64,000 bases of DNA from a virus, in the IMG/VR virus record IMGVR_UViG_3300045960_000114, positions 121,266 through 185,265 of that record. One strand, given 5' to 3'. Below the pieces are notes generated by a model. It had not been told where the DNA came from and made no database searches. It saw nothing but the letters and a program-made list of their open reading frames with translations. Below, in pieces: positions 23,032-29,346 of the stretch. Each line of letters starts with the position of its first letter. Position 1 is the stretch's first letter. A program made the position numbers and the translations under genes.

Positions 23032-23316
23032 GTGAAGAGATTCCACCCTTTGGGGTTCATAACACAGGTGGAAGCGCATCTGATGCGCGCGCCAGACTCA
23101 GAAGAGGTCCGGTGTGCGCTGGACCTGATCGCCGTCTGGAAGCAACGGTTCGTGGTGATGCTGGAGAAGAAGAGGAGGAAGGAGCGTTTGCTGAGTTTAC
23201 AGGAAGCCAGGGACTTGTTTCTCGTCAAGAAGGAGGGTGAGGATGTTCATACCGTACAACGGATTAGTACACGAAGTGCATCAGATCATGCGGGCGAGCC
23301 GGGAGCGTCGGGATGA
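23032..23316 (+). CDS. Small helical protein
   Basis: Ninety-four residues from a GTG at 23032 with GAGGAG upstream. Helical and basic in the middle (EKKRRKERLL). The last 70 bases overlap the next gene, whose ribosome binding site lies within it. No family recognised. Confidence 0.68.
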   Translation: MKRFHPLGFITQVEAHLMRAPDSEEVRCALDLIAVWKQRFVVMLEKKRRKERLLSLQEARDLFLVKKEGEDVHTVQRISTRSASDHAGEPGASG

Positions 23317-24220
23317 GTCGTTCGTAGAGAAACTGCTGTTCGAGACGGGCGCGCGACTACTGGTCAATCAGAACGGCAACAGTTCCAATACGGTGACGCA
23401 CTGCATGTTGGAAAGCGCACATTACTTCCTGAGCCATCGCGTACTCTACGTGAGCAACGTGCTGGCAGAGGAGCTGGATGAAACCCGGGTGGAGATACCC
23501 CCGGATGAACTCCGGCTGCCATACCATCTGTTTGAGGTGTGCTTCAACGACAACCTGCGGATCAGGGGTCGACGCATACCTTCAGCGCTCGTCCTCATCA
23601 AGCCGGACGATAGCACCTTCAACGTGATGGCTGAGCGCTTCCAGAAGATCTCGAACACCGCCATCGACAAGGCGAATGAGGTCTTGCGGAAGGCGGGCAG
23701 GCATCCCCTCCCATACAACCAGACGGAAGTTGCGCCCAAGCTGCGCCAGTCGTTCTACCTGCTGTTCCGGTTGGATGGTCAGTTGGACACCTGCCAGCTC
23801 CACTTCAGCATGGAGGAGTACAAGGGTGTCAAGACGGATGACGCCATTGAGCGGCTCCTGGCCCAGGGGCCGATCGAGGGGTTCTCCGCCCTTACGCCTG
23901 ACGAGGTGGACGTCGAGCGGGCGTTGTGTCGGATCATCTTTGGGGCGCTGTGTTACCTCAATGTGAAGGATCCGGAAGTTGAGGAAGGATGGAAGGATCG
24001 CAACCGACCGAACATGGGCGTGAAGCCTGCGGGTGTCATGCTGGGCCGGACGATGCGTGCGTCGCCTGATCGGCACATGCGTAAGGGCAGCATGCACACG
24101 CTGATTCATCCGCGCTACGTGAACGTCAGGTGTGCCTGGCATCGCCCGTGTGAGGTGAACCCGAAGGCCAAGTCGGGTGGCCATCGGGAGAAAGTCGAGG
24201 AGCTGAATGGCCAAGCGTAA
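23243..24220 (+). CDS. AcrVA2-like family protein
   Basis: A 325-residue protein; the ATG at 23243 is six bases after AAGGAGG. The C-terminal block HMRKGSMH...RCAWHRPCEVNP (about 272-300) parallels the H.RRG..H...W..P..VN ending of the anti-CRISPR AcrVA2 and its many phage and plasmid relatives; the preceding helical ALCYLNVKDPEVEE also fits. AcrVA2 blocks Cas12a production by targeting its mRNA during translation; most relatives are untested. I recognise the pattern from memory without alignment, so the family is tentative and anti-CRISPR activity is unproven. Confidence 0.5.
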   Translation: MFIPYNGLVHEVHQIMRASRERRDESFVEKLLFETGARLLVNQNGNSSNTVTHCMLESAHYFLSHRVLYVSNVLAEELDETRVEIPPDELRLPYHLFEVCFNDNLRIRGRRIPSALVLIKPDDSTFNVMAERFQKISNTAIDKANEVLRKAGRHPLPYNQTEVAPKLRQSFYLLFRLDGQLDTCQLHFSMEEYKGVKTDDAIERLLAQGPIEGFSALTPDEVDVERALCRIIFGALCYLNVKDPEVEEGWKDRNRPNMGVKPAGVMLGRTMRASPDRHMRKGSMHTLIHPRYVNVRCAWHRPCEVNPKAKSGGHREKVEELNGQA

Positions 24221-24500
24221 GGACTTGACGGTGGCGGACATCGTCGAGATGTGGCTCATCGAGAATGGGTACGATGGGCTGTACCAGGAGGAGTCCTGCG
24301 CCTGTCTGGCGACCGATCTGGCGCCATGCTGCGATAACGGCTGGAATTGCTTCCCTGGCGTGTTGGTCAGGTGCAATCCGGAGACATGTGAGCAGGGTGG
24401 GGAGTGTCGGTTCCACATCGGACCGAAGGACGACCCGGACAAGATGACCTGCGGGGAGCGGCAGGCCATCCTTAATGACGAAAGGGGAAGCACTCCATGA
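24207..24500 (+). CDS. Cys-rich zinc-binding protein, recurrent phage type
   Basis: Ninety-seven residues. The pattern ENGYDGLYQEE, then CACLATDLAPC and clusters of Cys, is shared with small phage proteins that carry NGYDGL and a CxC...C metal site. Eight or more Cys residues suggest bound zinc or an Fe-S-like site. It overlaps the previous gene by 14 bases and the next by four. Role unknown. Confidence 0.8.
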   Translation: MAKRKDLTVADIVEMWLIENGYDGLYQEESCACLATDLAPCCDNGWNCFPGVLVRCNPETCEQGGECRFHIGPKDDPDKMTCGERQAILNDERGSTP

Positions 24501-24661
24501 AGTGCGAGAGGTGTGGGAGGGAGGCGCAGGAACTGAAAACCTGCGTTTGTTGCCGGGCGAATGCTTGCAGCAAGTGCGCGCGGGAGAGCAAGTATGGACC
24601 TTCATGTTCCGCCGCGTGTACACGCCAGTTGCGGAAGACTGGCGGCAAGCACCATGTTTGA
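24497..24661 (+). CDS. Small Cys-rich zinc protein
   Basis: Fifty-four residues starting in an ATGA overlap. CERC (3-6), CVCC (16-19), CSKC (24-27) and two more Cys residues resemble a B-box or double zinc finger. The frame is better supported by its cysteine pattern and coupling than a competing longer frame on the same stretch. It overlaps the next gene by eight bases. Confidence 0.68.
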   Translation: MKCERCGREAQELKTCVCCRANACSKCARESKYGPSCSAACTRQLRKTGGKHHV

Positions 24662-24794
24662 CGTGCTGTTCGGGTGGGCAGCCGATGCGTGGCGTCAGAA
24701 GGAGACGCGAGGTTGCCTGACAGAATTCATGTTCATTTCCGCAGGGTTCGCGTTGATCGCGCTGTTGGCGTGGTTGGCGCACAGATTCTGTTAG
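24654..24794 (+). CDS. Small membrane protein
   Basis: Forty-six residues from the ATG at 24654, with a single C-terminal membrane span (about 24-43). It starts inside the end of the zinc protein gene and its stop codon lies within the GATTCTGTTAGG element. Function unknown. Confidence 0.55.
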   Translation: MFDVLFGWAADAWRQKETRGCLTEFMFISAGFALIALLAWLAHRFC

Positions 24795-24806
24795 GAGCGT
24801 ACAGAA
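24784..24806. repeat. GATTCTGTTAGG element (copy D)
   Basis: Exact 12-mer GATTCTGTTAGG (24784-24795) followed by GTACAGAA, forming a 6-bp stem TTCTGT/ACAGAA. It overlaps the end of one gene and ends at the ATG of the next. Same 12-mer as at 49464 and, inverted, at 15540. Confidence 0.55.
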
Positions 24807-25157
24807 ATGAGTAAGCAACGGAAGTCGAAGGCCAAGGACCCGCTGGTTGAGGAGCTGAACAGATGTGCCAAGTGGTTCATCTGTGGGTTCCTGCTGTCGG
24901 CGCTAATTCCGGTGATTGTGGTGGCCATGAGTGCTGGCCTCTTATTCGGCATGGACTGGCTGAATGCGCCGGGAAAGGTCGAACGCGCGCCGATCATCGC
25001 GAATGAGGTGCCTACAACGCCGGCTGACAGGGGGGCGTATGCGGCTGCGCACTACGTGCCGCCGGACCCTCGCCAGCCCATCAAGCCCGGCAGGTTGCCC
25101 ACGGCAGCCGAGCTTCGTAATCAAAGAACTGTTGTTGTTCAGGAGCTGGACTTCTGA
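24807..25157 (+). CDS. Single-span membrane protein
   Basis: A 116-residue protein with a basic cytoplasmic start, one membrane span (about 25-50) and a Pro-rich outer domain. AGGAGC lies upstream of the ATG. Overlaps the first of the tandem paralogues by one base. No family recognised. Confidence 0.8.
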   Translation: MSKQRKSKAKDPLVEELNRCAKWFICGFLLSALIPVIVVAMSAGLLFGMDWLNAPGKVERAPIIANEVPTTPADRGAYAAAHYVPPDPRQPIKPGRLPTAAELRNQRTVVVQELDF

Positions 25158-25426
25158 TGGTCAAGATTGGTGACGTGGTGAAGCTTCGACCGCACATTAC
25201 GTCTGAGCATCTTTTGACGATCTTGTTGCGGTTCGATAAGAGGCAGGTGGAATTCTTACGCCAAGCGAAATTCAGGGCGGATCATATCTTCTGGCATAGT
25301 AGGTTCGGCCTGATGACGAGAGCCTCAATGTACTGGTGTCCCCCGTTCCAGCCCGGCTTGTGGCTGGAGTGGTGCGACGAGAACTATGTTAAACTCGGCT
25401 ACCTGGAGGTGGTGGATGGCTCTTGA
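25157..25426 (+). CDS. Tandem paralogue 1, small barrel-like protein
   Basis: Eighty-nine residues. It shares with the genes at 25416, 25654 and 26808 an initial glycine-containing strand (KIGDVVKLRPHIT), a conserved xxEHLxxL helix, a Trp-containing centre and a final Val-rich strand. This suggests a small SH3/KOW-like barrel family duplicated in the phage. Role unknown. Confidence 0.75.
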   Translation: MVKIGDVVKLRPHITSEHLLTILLRFDKRQVEFLRQAKFRADHIFWHSRFGLMTRASMYWCPPFQPGLWLEWCDENYVKLGYLEVVDGS

Positions 25427-25673
25427 TCAGTTTGCTGTAGGTGACAGGGTACGGATGGCTGAGTGGGTAAAGCCCGAGCATCTGCGTGTGTTGGGTATTT
25501 CTGAGAGGAATACTATTATATGGCTTCTCTCTGCTGAGTTGGTGGTGGTCTGCGGAGAGGACGGGGCTTACCGGTCCTGCGGGAGGGTGATTCAAGTTGA
25601 TAACGGAATCCGTATGCCGTTGTTCGTTAAGTGCTGTTACCTAAGGAGGGTCGATGGGCGATCTATATCCTGA
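25416..25673 (+). CDS. Tandem paralogue 2, small barrel-like protein
   Basis: Eighty-five residues from the ATG at 25416, with GGAGGTG upstream inside the end of paralogue 1. FAVGDRVRMAEWVKPEHLRVLGI aligns by eye with the start of its neighbours (positions 6-28), and C..LRRVDG ends like them. Clearly related to the genes on both sides. Confidence 0.7.
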   Translation: MALDQFAVGDRVRMAEWVKPEHLRVLGISERNTIIWLLSAELVVVCGEDGAYRSCGRVIQVDNGIRMPLFVKCCYLRRVDGRSIS

Positions 25674-26040
25674 GTTGAATGGGTCGTATGTACGGATTGG
25701 TAAGTGGGTGACGGTCGAACACGTAAGACGGCTTGGGCTCATGACGACTACTAGACAAAACGTTTACGAATTGTGGCGTGACTGCTCATTTTTTCAGGTG
25801 GTGCGTAGTTACGCACATGATGACGTTGGAAGAGTGGCTGAGCTGGACCTGATCAGGCATTCAGGTACCGGTTTGATTTGGTGGAACGGGGCGATCGTGA
25901 AGTGGTGCTGGCTCGAACTCGTGGCGGAGAGCGAGTTGCCTGTCACATCTCCAGTAGTATTTACTTCTGGATATGTCACAGGCTACGCCACTGGAGTGAC
26001 GTCGACTTTGTCGTCGTACACGTCATACGTGATTACATAG
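25654..26040 (+). CDS. Tandem paralogue 3 with Ser/Thr-rich tail
   Basis: A 128-residue protein with GGAGGG before its ATG. YVRIGKWVTVEHVRRLGL (12-29) matches the paralogue signature, and the centre has the shared W.....W spacing. Beyond residue 95 it has an added Ser/Thr/Tyr/Val-rich, repeat-like tail absent from the other copies. Confidence 0.75.
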   Translation: MGDLYPELNGSYVRIGKWVTVEHVRRLGLMTTTRQNVYELWRDCSFFQVVRSYAHDDVGRVAELDLIRHSGTGLIWWNGAIVKWCWLELVAESELPVTSPVVFTSGYVTGYATGVTSTLSSYTSYVIT

Positions 26041-26112
26041 GTGCCGCGTGAGCTGGACCATGCCTGTCATTGTGACGGGAAGGCCGGTGCGGCAGAAGCA
26101 AGGAGGCACTCA

Positions 26113-26748
26113 ATGCTGAGTGTGGTCGAGAAGATGTCGTTCAGCTGTCATACCCCGGAGGCGAGGAAGGCAGTCGCTGAGCTGTTCCGGTTCCTGGGTA
26201 CGCTTTCCCGTACGGAGCGCGTGGCCCTGGACAATGTCGTTGGCTCTTGGTACGGCGCCACCATGGACTGCGGTCCGTTGATGGCCGCGTCGGAGAAGAA
26301 CGAGGACTTCGCGTTGGCTGCGAGGCTCCTGGACCGGCTGGCTCAGTCGAATGGGCACGAAGTGAAGCTGGAACCGTCGGCGGCTGTCCTGCCCGCGACC
26401 ATCGCTTCACCCGAGGATGGGAACGGTAAGGCGCTGATTCGCAGGATGGCCCGGTTGTCGACGATCCGACCCAGCAGAATCAACTCGATCCGGAGGTGGC
26501 TGCTTACGCTGCCGAAGGGGTCGGTTGTTACCTACGAGCAGGTGGCTTCCCGATTCTACGGTGACCATCCTGCCCGTGCTGGCAGCTGCTTCACACAGTT
26601 GTGCGGTCTCGATAAGGTGTTGAAGAAGGTTGGGCATGCCAAGTACCAACTGACTCGAAACGCTGCTACCAAACTCCGCAAGGGTCTGACGTACTTCGAC
26701 GGGGATAAGTATGCTAAGAAGGCACCTGACAAAACACTCTTTGACTGA
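26113..26748 (+). CDS. Hypothetical protein, possible winged helix
   Basis: A 211-residue protein from the ATG at 26113 with AAGGAGG upstream; the open frame to the left lacks a site. Two helical regions are joined by a disordered linker (about 105-130). The C-terminal part (SINSIRRWLLTLPKGSVVTYEQVASRF then a basic helix) looks like a DNA-binding helix-turn-helix or winged helix. No family recognised. A GC-rich hairpin follows. Confidence 0.75.
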   Translation: MLSVVEKMSFSCHTPEARKAVAELFRFLGTLSRTERVALDNVVGSWYGATMDCGPLMAASEKNEDFALAARLLDRLAQSNGHEVKLEPSAAVLPATIASPEDGNGKALIRRMARLSTIRPSRINSIRRWLLTLPKGSVVTYEQVASRFYGDHPARAGSCFTQLCGLDKVLKKVGHAKYQLTRNAATKLRKGLTYFDGDKYAKKAPDKTLFD

Positions 26749-26751
26749 TGC

Positions 26752-26789
26752 CGTGGGGCGGGGAACGAGTGGCCACTTCCCCGCCCACG
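26752..26789 (+). terminator. GC-rich hairpin
   Basis: Thirteen-bp stem with one bulged G (26752-26765 with 26777-26789), 11-nt loop, three bases after the stop codon. Lacks a U tract, like the hairpins at 4119 and 7248. Confidence 0.5.
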
Positions 26790-26807
26790 CTCTTGGAGGT
26801 GATGCCA

Positions 26808-27080
26808 GTGAATAGCGGCGCAGTAACAATGGTCAAGTCTGGTGCTGTGGTGCTCATCTGCCCGTGGGTTACTGTAGACCAAGCGAGACGCTATTGGGAC
26901 AATGTAGACCGCGACATGTTGCAGCATTACAAAGGGAAATTCTTGCGGGTAGAACGGATGGAGCATGACGTGACGTTTGGAACGTGGGCACAGGTTTCAG
27001 CGATACCGAACGGTAATGGTGGTGTTTTCTGGTTAAAGACCTGTCTTCTCATGCTTGCCAGTGATTCACCACTGATATAG
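26808..27080 (+). CDS. Paralogue 4 of the tandem barrel-like family
   Basis: Ninety residues. The GTG at 26808 is eight bases after GGAGG; an ATG at 26802 is too close. VKSGAVVLICPWVTVDQARRYW (9-30) repeats the signature of the three genes at 25.2-26.0 kb, and a Trp-rich centre and Cys-Leu end follow. The copy is separated from the tandem block by one gene. Confidence 0.68.
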   Translation: MNSGAVTMVKSGAVVLICPWVTVDQARRYWDNVDRDMLQHYKGKFLRVERMEHDVTFGTWAQVSAIPNGNGGVFWLKTCLLMLASDSPLI

Positions 27081-27081
27081 T
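27055..27081 (+). promoter_or_regulatory. Sigma70-like promoter, leaderless
   Basis: TTGCCA (27055-27060), 15-nt spacer, TATAGT (27076-27081). The predicted start would fall at or next to the ATG at 27090, which lacks a good ribosome binding site, so the transcript may be leaderless. Confidence 0.4.
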
Positions 27082-27089
27082 ATAGGTTG

Positions 27090-27746
27090 ATGAGGTTCTG
27101 CAACCTATGCAAATGGGAAGGCGCTGCCTTCGAGTTGGATGGGGTTATCCAACGGTGCCCGGCTTGTGGCAGCTCAGAGGGCAATCGTTCGATGTTCCAC
27201 GAGATGGGCAATCGGGGCTTGCGCCCACCCCCATATAGCGGTTTACCGATGCTGGCGATGAATGTCGGGGACCGTATGGGCAGTCATCTGCGCGGCCACT
27301 TCAACGTGGCCACATTCGACCTGAAGGGATACGACCTTGGCAACCGAGAGTTGCCATACTCAGACGAGCTCTTTCATCTGGTTGTTCAAGGTCGTCCCTT
27401 CGATTACTTCTACTACGACGCCGATCTGGTTCACGAAATCTACCGTGTCACAGCAAAAAGTGGCCGATACATCTCATACGTGAACCCGAAGCCGGCAGGT
27501 GCTTCCTACAAGAAGCGTACTCCTGACGGTCGGTGGCGTGAGTACAGCATACAGACATACCTGGACCTGGTGCGTGGTGCCGGGTTCAGACCAATCTTCA
27601 GGGACATGTCAGCTTCAGATGATTTTGGGGCGACAGTGGTCATAGGAGTAAAGGAGGAGCATGCCTCAGATCCTGCAATTCCCGCCAAAGACTCAGCCAG
27701 AGGCGGGAACGAAGTTCATTTACACCATCCTGACCAGGTACGGTGA
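27090..27746 (+). CDS. Methyltransferase-like protein with N-terminal zinc ribbon
   Basis: A 218-residue protein. CNLC (4-7) and CPAC (about 23-26) followed by SSEGNRSMF form the zinc-ribbon start seen in a family of phage and bacterial SAM-dependent methyltransferases. The body has ATFDLKGYD and a DLVHEIYRVTAKSGRYISYV stretch typical of the late class I methyltransferase motifs, but motif I is weak. No strong ribosome binding site; see the promoter just upstream. The last 86 bases overlap the next gene. Confidence 0.65.
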   Translation: MRFCNLCKWEGAAFELDGVIQRCPACGSSEGNRSMFHEMGNRGLRPPPYSGLPMLAMNVGDRMGSHLRGHFNVATFDLKGYDLGNRELPYSDELFHLVVQGRPFDYFYYDADLVHEIYRVTAKSGRYISYVNPKPAGASYKKRTPDGRWREYSIQTYLDLVRGAGFRPIFRDMSASDDFGATVVIGVKEEHASDPAIPAKDSARGGNEVHLHHPDQVR

Positions 27747-27957
27747 CGGTAACGCGACGTACTGGAGCCACAACTGCACGATCGAATACGCACGCGGCAT
27801 TCTAAAGAACCTGACCAGTGCCAAGTACCGCGTGCGCTACTTCAAGCAGAAGAAGCATCACGAAACGGCGTTAGCGAGCAAATGCCCGGATTGCATCAAG
27901 GAGGGTGCCCGGATTGCGCGCCTGATGGCGCTCATTGACAACAGCAGAGAGGACTAA
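27661..27957 (+). CDS. Hypothetical protein
   Basis: Ninety-eight residues with a very strong AAAGGAGGAGC site, starting inside the end of the methyltransferase gene. A basic alpha/beta protein with CPDC near residue 80 and an aromatic middle. No family recognised. Confidence 0.75.
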   Translation: MPQILQFPPKTQPEAGTKFIYTILTRYGDGNATYWSHNCTIEYARGILKNLTSAKYRVRYFKQKKHHETALASKCPDCIKEGARIARLMALIDNSRED

Positions 27958-27970
27958 GGGGTAAGACTGA

Positions 27971-28025
27971 CCCCGGGATGTACGGATGGGTTTCCCTGTC
28001 CAAGTTGCCCAACGGCATCCCGGGG
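27971..28025. repeat. Inverted repeat
   Basis: Perfect 10-bp inverted repeat CCCCGGGATG/CATCCCGGGG (27971-27980 with 28016-28025) with a 35-nt loop, between two genes. Its left arm contains an ATG that could otherwise be taken as the next gene's start, which argues for the downstream ATG at 28047. Confidence 0.5.
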
Positions 28026-28046
28026 TTGGATTTAAGCGGAGAAGAT

Positions 28047-28358
28047 ATGCAGAGAATCCGACGTGCCTGTAAACGGTTGCTGCTCGTGCGTGAAGATTTC
28101 AAGTCTGACAAGGCGGAAGTGTTGGCCAGCGGGCGCTGCATGCTGCTGGAGGTGTCGGCGCTGCTGACGGAGCTGGCCGATGAGTTGGCAGGTAACGGTA
28201 GTATAGAGGCGCAGAGTGAGCGTCGGCTGTATGAGTTTATGTCACTCAAGCTGTCCGTTGCGAATGAAGTCGCGGATTCAGAAGAGGTGGGGGAAGTTTA
28301 CGCGTTGCTCTGCGAGCTACGTGATGTAGAGGGGAAAGGGAATTTAAGTGCAGGATAG
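28047..28358 (+). CDS. Helical hypothetical protein
   Basis: A 103-residue protein from the ATG at 28047 with GCGGAGAA upstream. Helical and acidic with a Leu-rich core. The in-frame ATG at 27978 lies in an inverted repeat and has no good site. Overlaps the next small gene by 11 bases. Confidence 0.65.
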   Translation: MQRIRRACKRLLLVREDFKSDKAEVLASGRCMLLEVSALLTELADELAGNGSIEAQSERRLYEFMSLKLSVANEVADSEEVGEVYALLCELRDVEGKGNLSAG

Positions 28359-28503
28359 GTGGCCGGACGTCGTACATACAGAAGAGGAAACGGAAAAGAA
28401 GATGCACGAGTGCCTTAAGGTGAGAACAAGCTGGGCGCAGCGTGAGCTGCGCGAGCTGCTCGATGCGCTGCTCGGGGAGGAAGTCATGGAGGAGGCGGTA
28501 TAG
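28348..28503 (+). CDS. Small acidic helical protein
   Basis: Fifty-one residues from a GTG with GGGGAAAGGG upstream, overlapping the previous stop. Glu/Leu-rich helix with one Cys. The short frame is supported by its position, close packing and charge pattern. No family recognised. Confidence 0.55.
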   Translation: MQDRWPDVVHTEEETEKKMHECLKVRTSWAQRELRELLDALLGEEVMEEAV

Positions 28504-28526
28504 GAACCCGCCTGAAAGGGGAACCG

Positions 28527-29066
28527 ATGGAACTGGCTGACTTTCGCGAAGCTCGTAAGCTGATGATTACCAGGCTTGGCAAGTTCACGAAGCTGTTAAG
28601 GAAGGGTGCAGCGCCTGAGGTCATGGCGTTTGCGTTCGTCCTGGTGGAGCAGGCAGCATACTGGTGCTACGGCAAGGCGGTCAACGAGGCCGTATTAGCT
28701 GCTCACTCGCGTAGGTCTTCGGGCGCCAGTTGCCGCATAGACCACGCCAATCTACGCTCGCTCAGGCGGGCAGCCATCATTCTGCGTAAGCGAATCGTGA
28801 TCCGCTGTGAACCCCGCGACATTGCGGAGCAGTTCCTGCTCATCGAATCGCTTGCATTGCTCTTCTTTGGGAAGGAGGTTCTGGACTTCAGACTTCTTGA
28901 GCATGTGCAGTTCGCCAGGTTGCAGCATGGGCGTTGTCCAGGCTGCGGCCTGTCCGTGAATCACGTGCATGAGGAGCTCTGGTTGTGCGATCGGTGCACA
29001 ACGATCGCGCAGGATCAGGCTGCCGTAGACGGCGAGGCGATCCTACATGCTGTAGCGCAGGGTTGA
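28527..29066 (+). CDS. Hypothetical helical protein with C-terminal zinc ribbon
   Basis: A 179-residue protein with AAAGGGGA before the ATG. A basic helical body (about 1-130) is followed by CPGC and CDRC (about 137-156), a four-Cys zinc ribbon. Last gene before a long regulatory gap. No family recognised. Confidence 0.8.
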   Translation: MELADFREARKLMITRLGKFTKLLRKGAAPEVMAFAFVLVEQAAYWCYGKAVNEAVLAAHSRRSSGASCRIDHANLRSLRRAAIILRKRIVIRCEPRDIAEQFLLIESLALLFFGKEVLDFRLLEHVQFARLQHGRCPGCGLSVNHVHEELWLCDRCTTIAQDQAAVDGEAILHAVAQG

Positions 29067-29128
29067 TTCTGTGCGGTTCTAACAGAATACCTAATTAGTA
29101 TCCGGAAACGTGCTTTAATTAGTCCCGG
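29066..29128. promoter_or_regulatory. Hairpin plus direct repeats upstream of nrdJ
   Basis: A GATTCTG-type hairpin (copy C; ATTCTGT/ACAGAAT, 29066-29072 with 29082-29088) is followed by two direct copies of TAATTAGT..CCGG (29092-29105 and 29116-29128) spaced 24 bases apart. AT-rich sequence with promoter character follows. A candidate regulator-binding region for the ribonucleotide reductase gene. Confidence 0.45.
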
Positions 29129-29253
29129 TTTCATAGGGAAATGGTATCTTTTTCTGTAATATTTGCACAGGAAAATTAAGGCGCAGGCGTGTAAGGGTTT
29201 GTGAGAAAAACTTTTTGGTTTCACGCATACTCTTTCATCTGGACGAGGTTCTA

Positions 29254-29337
29254 CCTTCGAATAAGATGGATGGTCTCGCGGCGAGTGCCGACGAACGCCA
29301 ACCAAAGCGGACTACCTGGGTCCGCTCCATTCGAAGG
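29254..29337 (+). promoter_or_regulatory. Structured leader that can hide the nrdJ ribosome binding site
   Basis: A perfect 9-bp stem CCTTCGAAT/ATTCGAAGG (29254-29262 with 29329-29337) encloses CTCG/CGAG and a perfect 7-bp hairpin AGCGGAC/GTCCGCT (29306-29312 with 29320-29326). The 3' arm of the closing stem includes the AAGG of the ribosome binding site before the ATG at 29347, so folding would block translation. Riboswitch-like; no B12-box sequence was recognised. Confidence 0.45.
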
Positions 29338-29346
29338 GGGTCTCAA

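Noticed and set aside
24475-24720. 81-residue frame starting at 24475
   Set aside because: It competes with a better zinc-binding frame (24497-24661) that is coupled by ATGA and keeps a clear cysteine pattern.
29215-29346. N-terminal extension of nrdJ from a TTG at 29215
   Set aside because: No ribosome binding site; the segment overlaps a strong structured leader and the conserved protein begins after the ATG at 29347.
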